Source of the DNA: Mycoplasmatota bacterium
GTDB taxonomy: Bacteria > Bacillota_I > Bacilli_A > Izemoplasmatales > Izemoplasmataceae
Reading direction: 5' to 3'
NCBI GenBank assembly: GCA_030641535.1
Contig: DAOWHG010000103.1
Location: 1-5,685 of the forward strand
Length of the DNA stretch: 5,685 bases
In this document: positions 1 to 3,781 of the stretch, in pieces
Numbering within the stretch: position 1 is the stretch's first letter
Layout of the letters: each line of letters begins with the position of its first letter
Notes under the pieces: generated by a model
Told to the model about the DNA's origin: nothing
What the model saw: the letters and a program-made list of their open reading frames with translations, nothing else
The model's database searches: none
Position numbers and translations under genes: made by a program

Positions 1-203
1 AAGGTATGAAAGCTCCTAAATGCGCAGGAATAATTCATTCAGATTTCGAAAGAGGATTTATAAGAGCTGAAACGATCGCATGCGATGATTTTATAAAATT
101 TGGTGGAGAGCTCGGAGCAAAAGAAGCAGGAAAGTCAAGAAGCGAAGGAAAAGAGTACATAGTTAAAGATGGAGATGTAATGCACTTTAGATTCAACGTA
201 TAA
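1..203 (+). CDS. ychF: YchF/Obg-family ribosome-associated GTPase/ATPase, C-terminal fragment (5' end outside window)
   Basis: This is the last 66 codons of ychF (frame begins at base 3); the gene starts upstream of the window. YchF is a cytoplasmic Obg-related P-loop NTPase that binds ribosomes and prefers ATP. The visible part is its C-terminal TGS-type domain, which ends the protein in nearly all bacteria with a GDVMHFRFNV sequence, seen here exactly. Other family signatures are KAPKCAGIIHSDFERGFIRA and, later, GKSRSEGKEYIVKDG. The normal protein is about 365 residues, so roughly 300 residues and all nucleotide-binding motifs are missing from view. The first ATG in this stretch (base 6) is an internal methionine, not the start. 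The stop is followed at once by a terminator, so ychF ends its transcript here. Confidence 0.95.
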   Translation, partial: GMKAPKCAGIIHSDFERGFIRAETIACDDFIKFGGELGAKEAGKSRSEGKEYIVKDGDVMHFRFNV

Positions 204-233
204 TAAAGCACAAAATTTGTGCTTTATTTTTTT
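204..233 (+). terminator. Intrinsic terminator of ychF
   Basis: A perfect inverted repeat (TAAAGCACAAA at 204-214 and its complement at 216-226, around a single central base) begins right after the ychF stop codon and is followed by seven T residues at 227-233. In RNA the inner A-U pairs would open into a loop, leaving an AAAGCAC/GUGCUUU stem. This is a standard Rho-independent terminator and separates ychF from the phzF-cinA unit. Confidence 0.9.
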
Positions 234-234
234 A

Positions 235-271
235 TTTAGCGTTGAAAACAATTCTGTGATAAAATTAATAT
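235..271 (+). promoter_or_regulatory. Probable promoter of the phzF-cinA unit
   Basis: The best element is an extended -10, TG-A-TAAAAT, at 257-265. No good -35 sits at 17 bases. TTTAGC at 235-240 gives a 19-base spacer. A second reading is TTGAAA (242-247) with TAATAT (266-271) at an 18-base spacer. Either places the transcript start near 272-278, leaving a leader of about 30 bases. The start must lie in this gap because ychF is terminated just upstream. Which -10 is used cannot be settled from sequence alone. Confidence 0.5.
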
Positions 272-303
272 AGTAATTATTTTACTTGAATGGAAGGTGT
301 TTT

Positions 304-1143
304 ATGGAAGTTAAAGTATATCGTCTATCTGCTTTTCCAAAAGAGAGGCATGGTGGAAATGCTGCAGGTGTTGTTGTAGACGCAAATAAGTTAAGTGAAA
401 AAGAGATGCAAGAGATTGCAAAAGATGTAGGATTTTCAGAAACTGCATTTGTAATTGACAGTCCTAATGCAGATTTTAAAGTCAGGTTCTTTACACCGCT
501 TAGTGAAGTTGGATTATGTGGACATGCCACTATTGCAACTTTTAATTTACTTCGTGATATAGGTAGAATTAAGAAGGGCTTTTATACTCAAGAGACTAAG
601 GTGGGAATCCTTAAACTTGAAGTAAAAAAAGACACAGTTTTTATGGAACAAATTCCTCCAATTTATGGAGAATTTGTTGATCCATCAGAAATATATGAAT
701 GTTTTAATAACTATGAATTTATAGACAGTTCATTACCTATAAGAGTTCTTTCTACTGGAATGAAGGAAATATTTGTACCTATTAAGAGTGTCAAAGAGTT
801 AAACCGTCTTAAACCTGATTTTGATAAGATTATAGAGTTGTCACATAAGTACAATGTAATTGGGATTCACTGTTTTTCAATGACAGATGAAGAAGATGTA
901 GATGCATATGGTAGGAATTTTGCTCCAATTGTAGGTATAAATGAAGAAAGTGCAACTGGAACAAGTAATGGAGCACTTGGATGTTACTTAAATAATTATA
1001 TTGATGAAAATAAAATAAAGTTTACTTTGAGACAAGGATACAGCATGAATAAACCTTCAGAAATTACGACTTTACTACATATTAAGAATGATGAAGTAGT
1101 AACTGTATTTGTTGGAGGAAACGCAATTATTATCAAGGAGTGA
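304..1143 (+). CDS. PhzF-family isomerase/epimerase-like protein
   Basis: A 279-residue cytoplasmic protein of the PhzF (phenazine biosynthesis-like, diaminopimelate-epimerase-fold) family, whose usual length is 260-300. Visible signatures are GGNAAGVVV (residues 17-25), SETAF with the presumed acid/base Glu46, LCGHATIA with His74, and EESATGTSNGALG from residue 214, followed by a RQGYSMNKPSE block. These mark both pseudo-symmetric halves of the fold. Apart from PhzF itself, which isomerises a phenazine precursor, most members have unknown substrates. No other phenazine genes are present, so no phenazine role is implied. I chose ATG 304 because GGAAGGTG (292-299) is a well-placed ribosome binding site. 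An in-frame TTG at 286 would add six residues (MNGRCF) encoded over that site. The stop lies 4 bases before cinA, so the two are probably co-transcribed. The Asp of the usual EDPATG motif is Glu here, a variant I believe occurs in a Firmicutes subfamily. Confidence 0.9.
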   Translation: MEVKVYRLSAFPKERHGGNAAGVVVDANKLSEKEMQEIAKDVGFSETAFVIDSPNADFKVRFFTPLSEVGLCGHATIATFNLLRDIGRIKKGFYTQETKVGILKLEVKKDTVFMEQIPPIYGEFVDPSEIYECFNNYEFIDSSLPIRVLSTGMKEIFVPIKSVKELNRLKPDFDKIIELSHKYNVIGIHCFSMTDEEDVDAYGRNFAPIVGINEESATGTSNGALGCYLNNYIDENKIKFTLRQGYSMNKPSEITTLLHIKNDEVVTVFVGGNAIIIKE

Positions 1144-1147
1144 TAAC

Positions 1148-2350
1148 ATGAAAACAGTAATTGTAACTGTTGGAAAAGAAGTTCTAACTGGAAAAACAAT
1201 TAATACAAATTTAACTAGTATAGCTATGAGACTTAATCAAATAGGAATTGATGTAAATCGTTCTTTTGTAATTGATGATGATAAGGAAGAGTATTATAAA
1301 ATACTCGATTTTATAGATGAAGATTTGATAATCTTTACTGGTGGGCTTGGTCCAACAATTGATGATATATCAAGAGAGACTGTAATAAATTATTTTGGAG
1401 TTGAGACATATATAAATGAGGAAATTCTCAAAGGGATTAAAACCTACTTTGACCACATCGATGTAAAAATGGAAAACACGAATAATAAACAAGCTCTTTT
1501 TCCTAAAAATAGTATCATTTTGGAGAATAAATTAGGAACTGCTCCTGGAGTGATATTTAAAAGTAAGAAAAAGACAATTGTTTTGTTCCCTGGACCGCCT
1601 CACGAAATGTTCCCTATGCTTGATAAATTAATTGAATATCTAACAGAAAAACTAAATATTAAGTTATTTTCAAAAGGATTTAAATTAGTAGGAACTGGAG
1701 AATCTACAATGGAACAATCATTGTCAGGGTTTTATCAATTTCACACTAATGTAAATATTGCACCTTATGCGAGTGTAGGAGAAATAAAATATATATTTAC
1801 TTCAGATAATCAAAGTGATTTAAAATGTTCTATGAATGAATTTCGTTCTTTTTATAAAGAATATATCTACGGCGATTTAGAGGATACTTTAGAAGGAGTA
1901 GTTGTTAAGAAATTAGCTGAAAATAATTTGATTATTTCTATAGTGGAAAGTTGCACAGGAGGGCTACTTGCTGGTGCAATAACTAATGTCTCTGGATCTT
2001 CCAAAGTATTTAACGAAAGCATTGTTACATACAGTAATGAAGCTAAAATAAAGTATTTAGATATTTCATTAGATACACTTAGCAAGCATGGAGCAGTAAG
2101 TGAAGAATGTGCATTTGAGATGGCAAATAATTTATATAAAAAGACTGATTCTGATATAACTGTTTCTATTACAGGCATCGCTGGACCGACTGGAGGAACA
2201 GAAGAAAAACCTGTAGGTCTTGTCTGTTTTGGAATAACTTACAAAAATGATACTTCAACTTATAAAAAAATATTTAATGGTAATAGGGAAATGATTAGAA
2301 GAAGAGCAGTTATTTATGCTCTCAACTTAGTTAGGAAAATCAATATATAA
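1148..2350 (+). CDS. cinA: CinA, competence/damage-inducible protein with NMN-amidohydrolase-like domain
   Basis: A 400-residue two-domain protein, the usual length for full-size CinA (about 410). The N-terminal half is the MoaB/MogA-like domain with TGGLGPTIDD at 64-73 and FPGPPHEM at 147-154. Family work links it to ADP-ribose/CoA pyrophosphatase activity. The C-terminal half is the CinA-C/PncC domain, which deamidates nicotinamide mononucleotide in pyridine nucleotide salvage. It has ESCTGG (267-272, presumed nucleophile Ser268), YSNEAK ending at Lys300, GAVSEE and TGIAGPTGGT (342-351) followed by EEKPVG. All expected motifs are intact. AAGGAG at 1135-1140, inside the end of the phzF-like gene, sits 7 bases before ATG 1148 and fixes the start. 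An in-frame TTG at 1109 lies within the upstream gene and is not needed. In many Bacilli cinA precedes recA; here it is paired with a PhzF-family gene and ends at a terminator. Confidence 0.95.
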   Translation: MKTVIVTVGKEVLTGKTINTNLTSIAMRLNQIGIDVNRSFVIDDDKEEYYKILDFIDEDLIIFTGGLGPTIDDISRETVINYFGVETYINEEILKGIKTYFDHIDVKMENTNNKQALFPKNSIILENKLGTAPGVIFKSKKKTIVLFPGPPHEMFPMLDKLIEYLTEKLNIKLFSKGFKLVGTGESTMEQSLSGFYQFHTNVNIAPYASVGEIKYIFTSDNQSDLKCSMNEFRSFYKEYIYGDLEDTLEGVVVKKLAENNLIISIVESCTGGLLAGAITNVSGSSKVFNESIVTYSNEAKIKYLDISLDTLSKHGAVSEECAFEMANNLYKKTDSDITVSITGIAGPTGGTEEKPVGLVCFGITYKNDTSTYKKIFNGNREMIRRRAVIYALNLVRKINI

Positions 2351-2354
2351 TAGA

Positions 2355-2385
2355 AAAAGTAGAGAATCAAACGTTCTCTACTTTT
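2355..2385. terminator. Hairpin terminator between convergent cinA and a minus-strand small gene
   Basis: A perfect 12-bp stem (AAAAGTAGAGAA at 2355-2366 with its complement at 2374-2385) closes a 7-base loop. For cinA on the plus strand the U-run is only the four T residues of the 3' arm, followed by AAG. Read on the minus strand the run is five T residues, so the hairpin works at least as well for transcripts coming from the right. It lies 5 bases after the cinA stop and 15 bases after the stop of the minus-strand small reading frame at 2400-2468. This is the expected layout of a shared bidirectional terminator. Confidence 0.8.
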
Positions 2386-2399
2386 AAGATAATAATTTG

Positions 2400-2468
2400 T
2401 TAAATCAACAATTCAACAAATAAGACTAAGAGTTCAAAAATAACTATCAGGATTATAATTTTTTTCAT
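2400..2468 (-). CDS. Putative 22-residue hydrophobic peptide (small membrane peptide, signal peptide or toxin-like)
   Basis: This short frame reads from ATG at 2468-2466 to TAA at 2402-2400. The peptide begins MKKIIILIVIFELL and continues VLFVELLI: two N-terminal lysines, then an almost uninterrupted run of Ile, Leu, Val and Phe broken only by Glu12 and Glu19, seven residues apart and so on one helix face. It could form one transmembrane helix. AGGGGGAG (2479-2472 on the minus strand) is a near-ideal ribosome binding site a few bases before the ATG. An in-frame TAG at 2480-2478 means no longer protein is possible. A hairpin with a U-run lies 15 bases past the stop. I recognise no family. Size and make-up recall type I toxins, streptococcal SHP-type pheromone precursors (also MKK-starting, 22-23 residues) and phenol-soluble-modulin-like peptides, but no partner regulator, exporter or antisense antitoxin is visible. 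The call rests on the binding site and layout. Confidence 0.5.
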   Translation of the reverse strand: MKKIIILIVIFELLVLFVELLI

Positions 2469-2490
2469 AGTCTCCCCCTAAGTATAGTTT

Positions 2491-2518
2491 ATAATACGTT
2501 TTGCAATGATTTAAGCAA
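2491..2518 (-). promoter_or_regulatory. Possible promoter for the minus-strand small gene
   Basis: Read on the minus strand, TTGCTT (2518-2513) and TATTAT (2496-2491) are separated by 16 bases. A start about 7 bases further on would give a very short leader ending in the AGGGGGAG ribosome binding site. The -10 matches 5 of 6 consensus bases and the -35 only 3 of 6. TATACT at 2486-2481 is an alternative -10, but it would start transcription on top of the ribosome binding site. The element overlaps the TTGCA repeat cluster. Confidence 0.3.
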
Positions 2519-2543
2519 TTAAAGTATGTTGCAAAATATTGCA
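2499..2543. repeat. Cluster of TTGCA/TGCAA half-sites, possible operator
   Basis: TTTTGCAA (2499-2506) and TTGCAAAA (2529-2536) form an 8-bp inverted repeat 22 bases apart. A second dyad, TGCAA-4-TTGCA (2530-2543), overlaps the right arm, and AAGCAAT (2513-2519) is a partial copy between them. The cluster lies between the possible minus-strand promoter and the rpsF promoter, where a DNA-binding regulator could sit. The region is so AT-rich that chance similarity is a real alternative. The repeats alone are certain; the operator role is inference. Confidence 0.35.
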
Positions 2544-2564
2544 TGTAAAATTCATTTTTTTCAC

Positions 2565-2627
2565 TTATATATTGTATATATAAAATAATATTAATTAGTT
2601 TACATTGAAAAACAACTGTGCTATAAT
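2565..2627 (+). promoter_or_regulatory. Strong promoter of the rpsF-ssb-rpsR operon with A/T-rich upstream element
   Basis: TTTACA (2599-2604) and an extended -10 TG-C-TATAAT (2619-2627) are separated by exactly 17 bases, with only one mismatch to the sigma-A -35 consensus and none at -10. The 30 bases before the -35 are almost pure A/T, including a TTATATA/TATATAA dyad at 2565-2583, which would suit an UP element contacting the RNA polymerase alpha subunit. Predicted transcription starts near 2632-2634. This fits the high expression needed for ribosomal proteins. Confidence 0.88.
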
Positions 2628-2632
2628 TATCA

Positions 2633-2692
2633 AGCTGAGTGAAAACTCATCCTTGCTGTTAAACAGCCAATAGACCAAGAGGAGGTAAAAAA
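2633..2692 (+). promoter_or_regulatory. Structured rpsF leader, possible S6:S18 autoregulatory site
   Basis: The roughly 60-base leader folds on paper into two hairpins. The first is TGAGT-GAAA-ACTCA (2636-2649) with a GNRA tetraloop close to the 5' end. The second has an outer CTTG/CAAG helix (2652-2655 with 2676-2679), an inner CTGT/ACAG helix (2656-2659 with 2663-2666) and an unpaired CCAATAGAC on its 3' side. rpsF leaders of many bacteria carry a motif bound by the S6:S18 complex, with an asymmetric loop containing CCG. The shape and place fit, but here the loop begins CCA, so this is a variant or a resemblance. TCCTT (2650-2654) could instead pair with the start of the ribosome binding site. 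AGGAGGT (2680-2686) lies 6 bases before ATG. Confidence 0.45.
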
Positions 2693-2980
2693 ATGAGAAA
2701 ATATGAAATTATGTATATCATTCGTCCTACTGTATTAGAAGATGATAGAAAAGCTTTAATTGAAGAATTAAACACTATCTTTACATCTCGTGGTGCAGAA
2801 GTTACTAAAGTAACTGAATGGGGTACAAGAGATTTAGCTTATGAAATCGAAAAACACAAAAAAGGATATTATGTTGTATTAGATGTAGTATCAAACGATG
2901 AAGCTAGAATCGAATTTGATCGTATTGTTAGAATTAAAGAATCAATAATTCGTTATTTAATCTTAAAAGATGAGAGATAA
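2693..2980 (+). CDS. rpsF: 30S ribosomal protein S6
   Basis: A 95-residue protein of the usual bacterial S6 length. S6 is a small ferredoxin-like-fold protein that binds 16S rRNA in the platform of the 30S subunit as a heterodimer with S18. Family hallmarks are the N-terminal MRKYEIMYIIRP strand, the EWGTRDLAYEIEKHKKGYYV block in the middle, and the C-terminal IVRIKESIIRYLILK helix-strand. ATG 2693 is fixed by AGGAGGT 6 bases upstream. It is the first gene of the rpsF-ssb-rpsR operon. Its partner S18 is the third gene, so both halves of the complex come from one transcript, the arrangement on which feedback by S6:S18 would act. Confidence 0.98.
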   Translation: MRKYEIMYIIRPTVLEDDRKALIEELNTIFTSRGAEVTKVTEWGTRDLAYEIEKHKKGYYVVLDVVSNDEARIEFDRIVRIKESIIRYLILKDER

Positions 2981-2991
2981 GGAGTGATTTT

Positions 2992-3444
2992 ATGATTAAC
3001 CGTACTGTTTTAGTTGGACGCTTAACTAAAGATCCTGAATTAAGATATACTTCAAGTAACATAGCATTTGTTAAATTCACACTTGCTGTGAATCGTACTT
3101 TCGCAGGTCCAACTGGTGAAAGAGAAGCAGACTTTATTCAATGTGTTGTTTGGAGAAAACAAGCAGAGAATTTAGCACGTTTTGTTAAAAAAGGAAGTTT
3201 ATTAGGATTAGAAGGAAGAATACAAACAGGTTCATACGACGACAAAGATGGAATTAGAAAATACACTACTGAAGTTGTTTGCGATAGCGTACAATTCTTA
3301 GAGCCTAAAAATCAAGATAGTGAATCTAGAAATTATGAGCCTCAAGAATATACAAGAAGTTATCAAAAAAATGATTATGAAAAACCAAAAAGAAAAGAAT
3401 CTACTCCTACGATAGATGTAGCTGAGGACGATTTACCATTTTAA
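2992..3444 (+). CDS. ssb: Single-stranded DNA-binding protein
   Basis: A 150-residue Ssb that coats single-stranded DNA as a homotetramer during replication, repair and recombination. Residues 1 to about 105 form the OB fold, opening MINRTVLVGRLTKDPELRYT, with the conserved WRKQAENL segment at Trp54 and GLEGRIQTGSYDD after it. A Gln/Asn/Lys/Glu-rich disordered linker follows. The protein ends in EDDLPF (145-150), the acidic tip that recruits partner proteins such as DNA polymerase subunits, RecO and PriA. The intact tail and usual length indicate the main replicative Ssb rather than a short tail-less competence paralogue. The ribosome binding site AAGGAGTGA (2979-2987) overlaps the rpsF stop, so translation of the two genes is likely linked. 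Position between rpsF and rpsR is conserved across Bacilli. Confidence 0.98.
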   Translation: MINRTVLVGRLTKDPELRYTSSNIAFVKFTLAVNRTFAGPTGEREADFIQCVVWRKQAENLARFVKKGSLLGLEGRIQTGSYDDKDGIRKYTTEVVCDSVQFLEPKNQDSESRNYEPQEYTRSYQKNDYEKPKRKESTPTIDVAEDDLPF

Positions 3445-3457
3445 GGAGGAAAATTAA

Positions 3458-3691
3458 ATGGCTAGAACTGGAAATTTCCGTAAAAGACGTAAAAAAAGAT
3501 GTTATTTCACTGATAACAAAATTACATATATAGATTATAAAAATATTGAATTACTAAAAAGATTTATTAGTGATCGTGGTAAAATCTTACCTAAACGTGT
3601 TACTGGAACAAAATCAAGATACCAAGCTGAATTAAGTGTTGCTATTAAACGCGCACGTCATATGGCTTTATTACCATTTGTAAAAGAATAA
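3458..3691 (+). CDS. rpsR: 30S ribosomal protein S18
   Basis: A 77-residue S18, usual length for Bacilli. It binds the 30S platform next to S6 and contacts 16S rRNA with its basic N-terminus (FRKRRKKRCYFT). The conserved core includes ITYIDYKNIELLKRFIS, the GKILPKRVTGT turn and AIKRARHMALLPF near the C-terminus. Only one cysteine (residue 15) is present, so this is the zinc-free form rather than the four-cysteine form found in some bacteria. AAGGAGG (3443-3449) begins within the ssb stop codon and lies 8 bases before ATG 3458. As the last gene of the operon, it ends inside the stem of the terminator. Confidence 0.98.
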   Translation: MARTGNFRKRRKKRCYFTDNKITYIDYKNIELLKRFISDRGKILPKRVTGTKSRYQAELSVAIKRARHMALLPFVKE

Positions 3692-3714
3692 GACTCATTT
3701 CTGAGTCTTTTTTT
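3690..3714 (+). terminator. Intrinsic terminator of the rpsF-ssb-rpsR operon
   Basis: A perfect 8-bp stem, AAGACTCA (3690-3697) with TGAGTCTT (3702-3709), closes a TTTC tetraloop and runs into seven T residues (3708-3714). The 5' arm starts inside the rpsR stop codon. This is a strong Rho-independent terminator that isolates gdpP from the ribosomal protein operon. Confidence 0.93.
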
Positions 3715-3728
3715 CTACATTATTGATT

Positions 3729-3756
3729 TTGAATTTAGGCTCAATTATGATATAAT
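3729..3756 (+). promoter_or_regulatory. Promoter of gdpP
   Basis: An extended -10, TG-A-TATAAT (3748-3756), is a perfect match at the hexamer. The -35 is TTGAAT (3729-3734; 4 of 6 matches) with a 16-base spacer. It lies 14 bases after the end of the upstream terminator and gives a leader of about 20 bases before ATG 3782, just enough for the GAGGTGG ribosome binding site at 3771-3777. Confidence 0.8.
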
Positions 3757-3781
3757 TATTAAGATAAAACGAGGTGGTTGT

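Noticed and set aside
286..303. Upstream TTG start for the phzF-like gene
   Set aside because: The extra codons cover the GGAAGGTG ribosome binding site of ATG 304, and the family normally begins at about that methionine.
282..530. Minus-strand open frame of 82 codons opposite the phzF-like gene
   Set aside because: It lies antisense to a clearly conserved coding region, has no family resemblance, and arises from the reverse frame of that gene.
1109..1147. Upstream TTG start for cinA
   Set aside because: It would add 13 non-conserved residues inside the preceding gene; ATG 1148 has AAGGAG 7 bases upstream and begins the conserved domain.
996..1199. Minus-strand open frame of 67 codons across the phzF-cinA junction
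   Set aside because: Antisense to two conserved genes, low-complexity Leu/Gln/Phe start, no family resemblance.
1867..2178. Minus-strand open frame of 103 codons within cinA
   Set aside because: Antisense to the conserved CinA C-terminal domain; its Ser/Leu-rich composition is typical of a shadow frame.
2400..2500. Plus-strand antisense RNA that would make the small peptide gene a type I toxin-antitoxin pair
   Set aside because: TATAAT sequences occur on the plus strand at 2454 and 2490, but neither has a usable -35 or a following terminator before rpsF.
2509..2562. Minus-strand 17-codon frame upstream of the hydrophobic peptide gene
   Set aside because: GTG or internal ATG start without a ribosome binding site; overlaps the repeat cluster and possible promoter.
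2526..2588. Plus-strand 20-codon frame in the cinA-rpsF gap
   Set aside because: No ribosome binding site, no compositional signal, and it runs into the A/T-rich element of the rpsF promoter.
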